Source: Dorea sp. 5-2
GTDB taxonomy: Bacteria; Bacillota; Clostridia; Lachnospirales; Lachnospiraceae
Direction of reading: 5' to 3'
NCBI RefSeq assembly: GCF_000403455.2
Contig: NZ_KE159748.1
Span: 1-64,000 of the forward strand
DNA: 64,000 nt
The position numbers and the translations under genes are program-made. The notes under the pieces are model-generated. The model had not been told where the DNA came from. It was given only the letters and a program-made list of their open reading frames with translations, and did not search any database. Within the stretch, counting starts at the first letter, position 1. Each line of letters begins with the position of its first letter. Of the stretch, positions 7,947 to 15,607 are shown piece by piece.

Positions 7947-8882
7947 ATGAAGTCATCTAATATAGGCGGTCAGGCGGTGCTAGAAGGGATCATGATGAAG
8001 CATAAGGAAGAATATGCTGTCGCAGTGCGCAAGCCTGACGGGGAGATCATTGTACAGAAAGAGACTTACAAGAGCATTGTCCATAGATGGAAGAAGCTTA
8101 CGGAGATTCCTTTTATCAGAGGCGTTTTTAACTTCATAGATTCTATGGTGTTGGGCATGAAGACGCTGACCTATTCGGCAAGCTTCTTTGAAGAGGAAGA
8201 AGAAGTGGAGATGACAGAGACGGAGGCGAAGAAGCAGGAGAAGAAGGAGAGCTTCCTGATGGGATTGACGGTTGCATTTTCCATCGTGATGGCAGTCGCG
8301 ATCTTCATGGTGCTTCCCTATTTTCTGTCGTCTTTATTGAAGAAATATATTCCCTCCTACGGTGTGCGGACAGTGATCGAGGGATTCGTACGGATCGGGA
8401 TCTTCATACTGTATGTATTGCTGATCTCGAGGATGAAGGATATCCAGAGGACCTTTATGTACCACGGTGCGGAGCATAAGTGTATCAACTGTATCGAGCA
8501 TGGGCTGCCGCTGACGGTGGAGAATGTAAGGAGCAGTTCCAGGCAGCATAAGAGATGCGGAACCAGTTTTCTGTTCCTTGTGCTTGCGGTCAGCATCATT
8601 ATGCTGGTCCTGGTCCGGGCGGAGACTCCGCTTATGCGGATCGTGGTCCGGATCGCGCTGCTGCCGGTAATCGCGGGGATTTCCTATGAGTTCCTGAAGC
8701 TTGCAGGGCGCAGCGAGAATGTGATCGTGAATCTGTTCAGTAAGCCGGGACTTGCCATTCAGAAGCTGACGACAAAAGAACCGGACGACAGTATGATCGA
8801 GGTGGCGATCCAGGCGGTAGAGGCGGTATTTGATTGGAGAGCATATGAAGCAGAGAATTTTCACACTGCGGCAGATCATTGA
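7947..8882 (+). CDS. DUF1385 membrane protein (YqhQ-like)
   Basis: A 311-residue DUF1385/YqhQ protein. It opens with the family signature NIGGQAVLEGIMMK, then RKPDGEIIV, and contains about four hydrophobic segments (near residues 105-130, 150-170 and 210-245). A conserved metal-binding-like motif YHGAEHKCINCIEHG sits in the middle. Function is unproven; older databases call it a predicted metal-dependent enzyme. The ATG at 7947 is preceded by AGAGGAG; a longer frame from 7860 lacks a ribosome binding site. Its end overlaps the start of prmC, as in many Clostridia. Confidence 0.9.
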   Translation: MKSSNIGGQAVLEGIMMKHKEEYAVAVRKPDGEIIVQKETYKSIVHRWKKLTEIPFIRGVFNFIDSMVLGMKTLTYSASFFEEEEEVEMTETEAKKQEKKESFLMGLTVAFSIVMAVAIFMVLPYFLSSLLKKYIPSYGVRTVIEGFVRIGIFILYVLLISRMKDIQRTFMYHGAEHKCINCIEHGLPLTVENVRSSSRQHKRCGTSFLFLVLAVSIIMLVLVRAETPLMRIVVRIALLPVIAGISYEFLKLAGRSENVIVNLFSKPGLAIQKLTTKEPDDSMIEVAIQAVEAVFDWRAYEAENFHTAADH

Positions 8883-9786
8883 AGAAGGGACTGCGGTATT
8901 AGAAGCGGCAGGGATTGAGGAAGCCGCGCTGGATGCGTGGTATCTGTTAGAATATACGGCAGGTATCAGCCGGGCGTCTTATTACGGCGATCCTGGGCGG
9001 ATCCTGGAGGAACGGCAGGCGAAGCAGTATCTGGAATATATTCAAATGCGGAGCAAGAGGATTCCCCTGCAGCACATTACGGGGGAGCAGGAGTTCATGG
9101 GATACCCCTTCTATGTGAACGAGCATGTGCTGATCCCGCGCCAGGATACGGAGACGCTGGTGGAAGAGGCGATTAAGATCGTACGTGCGAAGATGCGTGA
9201 TATGGAAGGGCGCAAAAGCTTGCGCATTCTGGATATGTGCACGGGATCGGGATGCATCCTTCTGAGCATAATGAAGATGTGCCCGCTGGCAGAGGGCGTC
9301 GGATGCGATATCTCGGAAGAGGCGCTAAAGACTGCCGGGAAGAATGCTAAACGGCTGGGAGTGAACGTGAAGTGGATACGATCGGATCTGTTTGAGAGAT
9401 GGGACCAGCCGGATCAGGGGAACTGCGCAGAAGAGACGTCTGTTGGCAAAGAGCCGGTAAGATCAGACCGGAGATACGATGTGATCGTTTCGAACCCTCC
9501 GTATATCCCGACAGAGGATATCGAGGGGCTTCAGGAGGAAGTGCGTTTCCACGATCCGCGGATCGCTCTGGACGGCGGAGAAGACGGACTGCATTTTTAC
9601 CGGAGGATCATAGAAGACAGTATTTTCCATATAGAGGACGGCGGACATCTTTTGTTCGAGATCGGATGCAGTCAGGGGAAGGATGTGGCAGAGCTGATGA
9701 CGGGCTATGGATACCAGGATGTGATGATCAAAAAAGACCTGTCGGGTCTTGACCGAGTGGTATTGGGCAGATACAATAAAGAATAA
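8845..9786 (+). CDS. prmC: Peptide chain release factor N5-glutamine methyltransferase
   Basis: A 313-residue PrmC (HemK). The N-terminal helical domain (to about residue 80) is followed by a Rossmann methyltransferase domain with the SAM-binding ILDMCTGSGCILLS and the catalytic SNPPYIP that binds the target glutamine. It methylates the GGQ glutamine of release factors, here presumably the product of prfA directly downstream. ATG 8845 has GGAGA upstream and lies inside the 3' end of the DUF1385 gene (38-bp overlap). An extra charged insert (about residues 190-208) precedes the NPPY motif. Confidence 0.95.
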   Translation: MKQRIFTLRQIIEEGTAVLEAAGIEEAALDAWYLLEYTAGISRASYYGDPGRILEERQAKQYLEYIQMRSKRIPLQHITGEQEFMGYPFYVNEHVLIPRQDTETLVEEAIKIVRAKMRDMEGRKSLRILDMCTGSGCILLSIMKMCPLAEGVGCDISEEALKTAGKNAKRLGVNVKWIRSDLFERWDQPDQGNCAEETSVGKEPVRSDRRYDVIVSNPPYIPTEDIEGLQEEVRFHDPRIALDGGEDGLHFYRRIIEDSIFHIEDGGHLLFEIGCSQGKDVAELMTGYGYQDVMIKKDLSGLDRVVLGRYNKE

Positions 9787-9863
9787 GAGACGCAGATGAG
9801 AAGTGAAAGAAAAAACAAGAATATAAAAGTGTGAGAGAAAGATAAATTCTGGGAGGAAGGACT

Positions 9864-10937
9864 ATGTTTGACAGATTAGAAGATCTGCTTATTCGAATGG
9901 AAGAGATATTGAGCGAGCTGCAGGAGCCGGATGTGGCGAGCGACCAGACAAGATTTCGGAAACTTATGAAAGAGCAGAACGACCTGTCTCCGATCGTGGA
10001 GGCATATAAGGAGTATAAGACGTGTAAGCAGAATATTGAGGACAGCCTTCAGATGTTGGAGGAAGAATCAGATGACGAGATGCGTGAGCTTGCGAAGGAA
10101 GAGCTCAATGAATCCAAAGCAAGAGTAGAAGAATTGGAAAAGGAGCTTAAGATCCTTCTGCTTCCCAAGGATCCCAACGATGATAAGAACGTTGTTGTGG
10201 AGATCCGTGCGGGGGCGGGCGGAGATGAGGCTGCGTTGTTTGCGGCAGAGATCTACCGTATGTATCTGCATTATGCGGAGAGCAGGCGTTGGAAGGTAGA
10301 GCTAGTAGAGTGCGAAGAGATCGGGATCGGCGGCATGAAGAACGTCACCTTCATGATCAATGGAAACGGCGCGTATTCCGTGATGAAGTATGAATCCGGC
10401 GTGCACCGTGTCCAGCGTGTACCTGAGACAGAATCCGGAGGACGTATCCATACGTCTACCATCACGGTTGCAGTGATCCCTGAGGCGGAGGAAGTGGATG
10501 TTCAGATTGATGAAAAGGATATCCGGATCGACGTTATGAGGGCGTCCGGAAATGGAGGACAGTGTGTAAATACGACGGATTCTGCCGTGCGTCTGACCCA
10601 TTATCCGACTGGGATCGTAATCTACAGCCAGACGGAGAAATCGCAGCTTCAGAATAAGGATAAGGCTTTTGCGCTGCTGCGTGCGAAGCTGTATGATATC
10701 GAGTGCCAGAAACAGCATGACGCCGAGGCGGAAGCAAGAAAGAGCCAGATCGGAACAGGCGACCGTTCTGAGAAGATCCGTACCTATAATTTCCCGCAGG
10801 GTCGGGTGACGGACCACCGGATCGGGCTTACGCTGTATAAGCTGGATAAGATCATGAACGGGGATATCCAGGAGATCATCGACGCGTGTATCGCGGCGGA
10901 TCAGAGCGCGAAGCTGGCTAATATGAACGAGGAATAG
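9864..10937 (+). CDS. prfA: Peptide chain release factor 1
   Basis: A 357-residue class I release factor. It has the GGQ motif in [19 protein letters not shown] and the PxT-type codon-recognition element within [14 protein letters not shown], which marks RF1 (UAA/UAG) and not RF2. Length is normal and no frameshift site is present. GGGAGGAAGG precedes the ATG. It ends the rpmE-yqhQ-prmC-prfA cluster and a terminator follows. Confidence 0.97.
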   Translation: MFDRLEDLLIRMEEILSELQEPDVASDQTRFRKLMKEQNDLSPIVEAYKEYKTCKQNIEDSLQMLEEESDDEMRELAKEELNESKARVEELEKELKILLLPKDPNDDKNVVVEIRAGAGGDEAALFAAEIYRMYLHYAESRRWKVELVECEEIGIGGMKNVTFMINGNGAYSVMKYESGVHRVQRVPETESGGRIHTSTITVAVIPEAEEVDVQIDEKDIRIDVMRASGNGGQCVNTTDSAVRLTHYPTGIVIYSQTEKSQLQNKDKAFALLRAKLYDIECQKQHDAEAEARKSQIGTGDRSEKIRTYNFPQGRVTDHRIGLTLYKLDKIMNGDIQEIIDACIAADQSAKLANMNEE

Positions 10938-10966
10938 AATGATAGAGAAGACGAGGATATAGAAAA

Positions 10967-11000
10967 AAGAGTTGGAAGCTACAGGTTTCCAACTCTTCTT
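10967..11000 (+). terminator. Rho-independent terminator after prfA
   Basis: An 11-bp perfect stem AAGAGTTGGAA (10967-10977) / TTCCAACTCTT (10987-10997) with a 9-base loop. The tail is only moderately T-rich. Confidence 0.7.
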
Positions 11001-11120
11001 TCCATATCTATTGTACCACAAAAATAAGAAAAAACCAAGACTGGTATCGGCAGAAATGCGGTGCTATAATCATAAATCCAGACACTATAGAGTACATTAC
11101 AAAATCAGGAGGAATGCACT

Positions 11121-11651
11121 TTGGACAAGAGAAACTGGTTAGAAGCAGTAGCAGAACAGACGCAGGCGGAGATATTTCTGGAGACGAATCAGTACACGCA
11201 GAGATACGGACTGACACTGAGTTCGGAAGATGCGCAGATCATTGCGGCGGAACGCAGGAACACGTTAAAAGAACACAAGAGGGTGGAATTCGGCGAGAGC
11301 ATAATGTCCCGTCTGATCTATGAGTTCTGCGATTCCTGTTATATCAGCCAGGATAATTATCTGGAAACGATGCTTCGGCTTCAGGAGATCTTCTTTCTCT
11401 ACAAGAATGAGATGTTGGATGAGGTTACGGATCGCGAGCTGATACATTTTATGAAGGAGCAGTTTGAGACGATCTGCTATGGCGATCTGGATTATCTGGA
11501 GGGAACCTGCCTTGATGTCTTCTCACAGGCAGTACGCAGCGGCTATCGCGGATACCGGAGGACAGAAGGGAAGGGAGAATACAGCCGGTTCGATGAAGTG
11601 AAGAGGTGGGATCCGGAGCTCTATCTGGAGGCGCTGAAAGATCTGCAGTGA
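11121..11651 (+). CDS. DUF6323 family protein
   Basis: A 176-residue, mostly helical acidic protein without signal peptide or membrane segments. It starts with TTG (11121), chosen because AGGAGG lies 8 bases upstream and no ATG in this frame fits. It resembles the DUF6323 family, which usually sits next to DUF6179, as here. Function unknown. The long helices (for example around ETMLRLQEIFFLYKNEML) suggest a protein-protein partner role with the next gene (inference). Confidence 0.65.
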   Translation: MDKRNWLEAVAEQTQAEIFLETNQYTQRYGLTLSSEDAQIIAAERRNTLKEHKRVEFGESIMSRLIYEFCDSCYISQDNYLETMLRLQEIFFLYKNEMLDEVTDRELIHFMKEQFETICYGDLDYLEGTCLDVFSQAVRSGYRGYRRTEGKGEYSRFDEVKRWDPELYLEALKDLQ

Positions 11652-11721
11652 GAGGCTTAGAGAGGTTTAGGTCTGGCTCAACACAAAGAGATTTCAAAAG
11701 TATGTTTAGCGGAGGAAATGA

Positions 11722-12621
11722 ATGCAAACGATCAATTACACGATGGAAGAAATGATACCGATTGTTGCGAAGTTGACAGAGCAGTATACGGGGCATGAGA
11801 GTACGTCCGTTACCTATGAGACGGCGAATCAATTAATGGGAGCCGTGATCTATTGCATCCGTGAGTACGAGACGGCGTCCGATCTGCAGGAGGCGGAAAT
11901 TGGCAGGAGAGAAGCAGATGCAGAGGAGAAGATCACGGAGAAGGGGAAAGTTGATGCAGGAATAAGGATAGCGCAGGCAGATAAGGTCACGGCAAAAGAG
12001 GCGTACGAGTTAGGATGCCGGCTGGTAGATTCGAAGGTAAGGCGTATGAAGGATCTGTATCATGCGCTGCTTTTGGATTTCCATGCTTATGGGAATATCG
12101 CTCTTAAGGAAACGGCGGAGGCTATTCCGGAATTCCTGAAGTGGTACGATATCAAATACGAACCGCAGAATACGATCCTGACATTGGATTATCCGGTTCT
12201 TATAGATCTGAGGCAATATTCCGGTATCGACGCTGTGTTTGAGTATGTAAAATGTCTCTCTATGGAACAAAGGTTTTTGAACAGATTTCCGGATGCTTAT
12301 GTGACAGATACGCTGCGTGCGTATTCGGAAGAGTATGAGGAAATGTTTGAGAATCTCTGCGGGATCCTGCTTGCCGATATCGTGCGGCATATCTTGATAA
12401 AGAAGCCTTTGGACGGCGATGGACTGACAGAAGGCGATCGTGACAAGGTGCGGGCGGTGCTTGGGATGTATTCAGCAGAAGAAGCGAAAAAGGCAGTGCG
12501 CATAGCCGTGAGAAATTTTATCAGAGAATTCTGTGAAGATGATGTGGGACTGTGGAATTATGTTAAAAAAGAATGCGATAATATTACGACAAGAGAAATC
12601 CATTCCTTTACAGAGAAATAG
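11722..12621 (+). CDS. DUF6179 domain protein
   Basis: A 299-residue cytoplasmic helical protein in the same unit as DUF6323 (70-bp gap, GCGGAGGAAATGA before the ATG). It matches my recollection of the DUF6179 family, found next to DUF6323 in Lachnospiraceae. No catalytic motif is visible. The segment after residue about 58 is highly charged and may be a linker. Function unknown. Confidence 0.6.
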   Translation: MQTINYTMEEMIPIVAKLTEQYTGHESTSVTYETANQLMGAVIYCIREYETASDLQEAEIGRREADAEEKITEKGKVDAGIRIAQADKVTAKEAYELGCRLVDSKVRRMKDLYHALLLDFHAYGNIALKETAEAIPEFLKWYDIKYEPQNTILTLDYPVLIDLRQYSGIDAVFEYVKCLSMEQRFLNRFPDAYVTDTLRAYSEEYEEMFENLCGILLADIVRHILIKKPLDGDGLTEGDRDKVRAVLGMYSAEEAKKAVRIAVRNFIREFCEDDVGLWNYVKKECDNITTREIHSFTEK

Positions 12622-12692
12622 GATGAGTCTGAGGATCCGGATCGGCGCTTACAAGCTTGAAAGCATTGGAAACAGAGGGGCGCAACTGTTGG

Positions 12693-12754
12693 TTGACAAA
12701 TTTCCACGCGTTGTTTTCTTGTATTTTTCCTTCGCCGGAGTTAAATTCTATAAT
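12693..12754 (+). promoter_or_regulatory. Weak candidate promoter region for the XRE gene
   Basis: The 219-bp gap between DUF6179 and the XRE gene holds TTGACA at 12693-12698 and TATAAT at 12749-12754. Their 50-bp distance rules out one promoter. The TATAAT has no good -35 at 17 bp. I see no terminator hairpin here. Confidence 0.3.
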
Positions 12755-12840
12755 GTAGAACGGTATCAGCTTTTTGGAGCATGGCAGGTAAGGGTAAGAA
12801 ATGCACAAAAACGGCAGGAACGAGAAAGGCAGGTAGATTA

Positions 12841-13671
12841 ATGAATCTGGCGGAAAAACTTACAATACAAAGAAAGAAATCGGGTATGTCTCAGGAACAG
12901 CTTGCCGACAGGCTTGGCATCACCAGGCAGTCCGTAAGTAAATGGGAGGCAGGGAGCAGTATTCCCGAGATAGCAAAATTAGTTACCATGTCGGAGATCT
13001 TTCATGTCAGTCTGGACTATCTTTTGAAAGATTATCTGGACGATGAACAAGAGAATTTTAAAGAGAGAGATGACTGGCAAAAAGGGATGGCTGACGGGAG
13101 TGATAAGGATTGGCTGTCCAAGGATAATTCGCGTCTGGAAGAGAAAGTGGATGATATTGCCAGATATCTCAAAGGATATCAGTATACCAGTAAGACGAAG
13201 ATTGCCGGTATTCCGCTTGTATCCATACGATTCTCCAGGCAATTGGGCAGAGACGGGGTAGCAAAGGGGATTATTGCGATCGGAAATGCAGCGATCGGTG
13301 TGGTCAGCCTGGGTGCTGTTTCTTTTGGAATTTTAAGTTTTGGTGCAGCGGCAGTGGGAATCCTGGCGATTGGCGCGCTTGCTGCCGGGATTATGGTATG
13401 GGGAGCGCTTGCAGTAGGGATCTTTGCGTTTGGCGCAGCGGCAGTGGGAATCTACAGTGCGGGTGTGGCGGCATTGGGGAAAGAGATTGCCGTGGGGGTG
13501 TCCGCCATGGGAGAGACAGCGGTCGGTGAAACGGCAAGAGGAACCCATTGTCTGCTGTATGAGAGGGGAGTGACCACAAAAGTTATGGTTGAGAATTTCC
13601 TCAGAGATACAAATCCTGGTCTCTGGGAACCGATCAGTGCGATGATGGCGGCGTTTGCGATGCATATCTGA
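12841..13671 (+). CDS. XRE-family regulator with C-terminal Gly/Ala-rich repeat domain
   Basis: A 276-residue protein. Residues 1-65 form a Cro/C1-type helix-turn-helix (MSQEQLADRLGITRQSVSKWE, a very common clostridial form). A charged linker follows to about residue 120. Residues about 140-235 are a run of short repeats of the pattern AxGxxxxGxxxxG, with alternating small and hydrophobic residues (for example GAAAVGILAIGALAAG). This could be a glycine-zipper membrane segment or a solenoid. Similar XRE proteins with such tails occur in Firmicutes, but I know no function. The ATG at 12841 is chosen because the HTH begins there; the frame extends to 12781 without a ribosome binding site. Confidence 0.8.
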   Translation: MNLAEKLTIQRKKSGMSQEQLADRLGITRQSVSKWEAGSSIPEIAKLVTMSEIFHVSLDYLLKDYLDDEQENFKERDDWQKGMADGSDKDWLSKDNSRLEEKVDDIARYLKGYQYTSKTKIAGIPLVSIRFSRQLGRDGVAKGIIAIGNAAIGVVSLGAVSFGILSFGAAAVGILAIGALAAGIMVWGALAVGIFAFGAAAVGIYSAGVAALGKEIAVGVSAMGETAVGETARGTHCLLYERGVTTKVMVENFLRDTNPGLWEPISAMMAAFAMHI

Positions 13672-13707
13672 TCATGCGGTCAGTATACGAAAGCATATCT
13701 GATAATT

Positions 13708-13762
13708 TATTCCCGCGAGCAACGAGTCAAGCGGCATGCTTGCATGCACATTTGACTCTCGC
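13708..13762. repeat. Dispersed palindromic element, copy 1
   Basis: Starts TATTCCCGCGAGCAACGAG and contains nested inverted repeats: GAGTCAA (13724-13730) / TTGACTC (13752-13758) outside and GCATGC-TT-GCATGC (13734-13747) inside. It is nearly identical to 46061-46110. Both copies lie between convergent genes, so a role as bidirectional terminator or REP-like mobile repeat is likely (inference). Confidence 0.85.
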
Positions 13763-13771
13763 TAATCGTAA

Positions 13772-15007
13772 CTATTCATATCTCTCGTCGATCACGCGTT
13801 TGGATTTCTTCTCACTGCGCGGAAGAAGCCCTAATTCTACGACCTTGACAAGCGGCGTGAATCCGATTCGGCTCTTGACCGTACCTGTGATGCGCCTTGC
13901 CAGGTCAAGGAAATCAACACTTCCATTGGTCTCCACATAGAGACGCATCGTGTCACGTCCGTCCAGATGTGAGATGCGGATCTGATATTCGCTGGACACT
14001 TCCGGGAATCCCTTCAGGATCTCCTCGATCTGGCTTGGGAATACATTGACGCCTTTGATCTTCATCATATCATCGGTTCTTCCCATAATGATGTCCAGAC
14101 GTGGAAATGGACTGTTGCAGGGACAGGTACCAGGAATGATGCGGGACAGGTCATGGGTCCGGTAACGGATCAGAGGCGCGCCTTCTTTCACGAGGGTCGT
14201 GATCACGATCTCACCCAGTTCCCCGTCTGGTACAGGCTTTAGCGTGACAGGATCTATGATCTCAATATAGAGATAATCATCCCAGTAGTGCATCCCTGTC
14301 TCGTACGGACAGTTGATCCCGATCCCGGGACCGTAGACTTCGGTAAGTCCGTAGATATCATAGAGTTCAATACCCAATTCCTTCTGGATCCTCTGGCGCA
14401 TCTTCTCGCCCCAGCGTTCGGATCCGATGACTCCCTTTTTGAGATGAATCTTATCTTTGATCCCGCGTTTCTCGATCTCTTCCGCAAGAAGCAGGGCGTA
14501 AGAAGAGGTTGCACAGATCACGGTACTCTTCATATCCATCATCATCTGGAGCTGCTTATCGGTGTTGCCGGGACCCATGGGAACGACCATAGCGCCCAGC
14601 TTCTCTGCGCCCGCCTGGAAGCCGATGCCTGCGGTCCAGAGACCGTATCCCGGGGTGATCTGGATCCGATCCATGTTGGTGATGCCTGCCATCTCGTAAC
14701 AGCGGGCAAACATGACTGCCCAGTCTTCGACATCCTTGGCGGTGTATGGGATGATCACCGGGAGTCCTGTGGTGCCGGAAGAGGAATGGATTCTTACGAT
14801 GTCTTCTTCCGGAGCAGTCATAAGCCCCAGGGGATATGCCTCTCTTAAGTCATTTTTCTCGGAAAAGGGAAGCTTCTCGAAGTCTTCCGGGGATGAGATC
14901 CGGAAGATGCCGGCTTCTTCTAATTTTTTGCCGTAGAAGCTTCCTGCTTTTACAAGCGCCTGAATCTGTCTGTTTACCTGGTTGATCTGTAATTCTGATA
15001 TCTGCAT
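13772..15007 (-). CDS. paaK: Phenylacetate--CoA ligase family protein
   Basis: A 411-residue AMP-forming acyl-CoA ligase of the PaaK type. Visible motifs are HSSSGTTGLPVIIPYT (P-loop, ATP binding), YDIYGLTEVYGPGIG (adenine/carboxylate site) and RLDIIMGRTDDMMKIKGVNVFP with the hinge and C-terminal lysine region. It joins aryl acetates to CoA, or in anaerobes may run in reverse to make ATP from arylacetyl-CoA (inference). It is the third gene of the iorA-iorB-paaK operon, 18 bp after iorB, which links it to aromatic 2-oxoacid breakdown. ATG is preceded by AAAGGA. Confidence 0.93.
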   Translation of the reverse strand: MQISELQINQVNRQIQALVKAGSFYGKKLEEAGIFRISSPEDFEKLPFSEKNDLREAYPLGLMTAPEEDIVRIHSSSGTTGLPVIIPYTAKDVEDWAVMFARCYEMAGITNMDRIQITPGYGLWTAGIGFQAGAEKLGAMVVPMGPGNTDKQLQMMMDMKSTVICATSSYALLLAEEIEKRGIKDKIHLKKGVIGSERWGEKMRQRIQKELGIELYDIYGLTEVYGPGIGINCPYETGMHYWDDYLYIEIIDPVTLKPVPDGELGEIVITTLVKEGAPLIRYRTHDLSRIIPGTCPCNSPFPRLDIIMGRTDDMMKIKGVNVFPSQIEEILKGFPEVSSEYQIRISHLDGRDTMRLYVETNGSVDFLDLARRITGTVKSRIGFTPLVKVVELGLLPRSEKKSKRVIDERYE

Positions 15008-15025
15008 GATATATTGTCCTTTCTA

Positions 15026-15607
15026 TTATGAGTGTTCCCGCACATAGGCAAGGGCGCGGAAGTTCAGTTCATGGAATCGTTCCGGAAGCCTTTCGCGGAG
15101 TGCTTCCTTGATCTCGTCTTCCTCAAGCCCAAGAGCGCCGCTGTGGATGGCGGCGCCGAGAAGCAGGATGTTGATAGCTTTGGCGGAACCAATTTCCCGG
15201 CATGCCTGCTTGGTATCTACCACAAGGAGCTTTGAAATATGCTTCCTGAGATAGCCGATCATCTGCTCGCCGTCATAAGGCGTATCTGTAAGAGCGGCGG
15301 TGACAGGCATAATGGCACGCCGGCTTACGATGATCTGTCCGTTTTCCTTCAGATACGGAAGCATGCGGACCGTTTCCCCCGGCTCGAAGCCGATGATGAT
15401 GTCTGCCGTGCCTTTTGCGATCATGGGGGAATATAAGCCCTCTCCCATGCGGATGTGGCTGAATACACTGCCGCCCCGCTGTGCCATGCCGATGGTCTCG
15501 GCGCTCATGACGGGGATGTTCTTTTTCATTGCGGCTGCGGCGATTAATTTGGATGCAAGGACGGTTCCCTGGCCGCCGACTCCGCATAATACGATATTCT
15601 TATTCAT
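15026..15607 (-). CDS. iorB: Indolepyruvate:ferredoxin oxidoreductase, beta subunit
   Basis: A 193-residue gamma-domain (POR/KOR) subunit with the N-terminal GVGGQGTVLASKLIA fold signature. With IorA it oxidatively decarboxylates aryl pyruvates (from Trp, Phe, Tyr transamination) to arylacetyl-CoA while reducing ferredoxin. ATG 15607 is chosen because AAAGGAGGTG lies 6-8 bases upstream; the gene then overlaps the iorA stop by 8 bp, indicating coupled translation. Confidence 0.93.
   Translation of the reverse strand: MNKNIVLCGVGGQGTVLASKLIAAAAMKKNIPVMSAETIGMAQRGGSVFSHIRMGEGLYSPMIAKGTADIIIGFEPGETVRMLPYLKENGQIIVSRRAIMPVTAALTDTPYDGEQMIGYLRKHISKLLVVDTKQACREIGSAKAINILLLGAAIHSGALGLEEDEIKEALRERLPERFHELNFRALAYVREHS

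Noticed and set aside
12693..12754. TTGACA and TATAAT taken as one promoter for the XRE gene
   Set aside because: They are 50 bp apart; neither has a proper partner.
12533..12841. Reading frame between DUF6179 and the XRE gene
   Set aside because: It starts inside DUF6179, has no ribosome binding site, and its sequence shows no protein-like pattern.
13674..13940. Short protein frame containing FPRATSQAACLHAHL
   Set aside because: It is the translation of the dispersed palindromic repeat (the same appears at 46006-46269), running on antisense into paaK.
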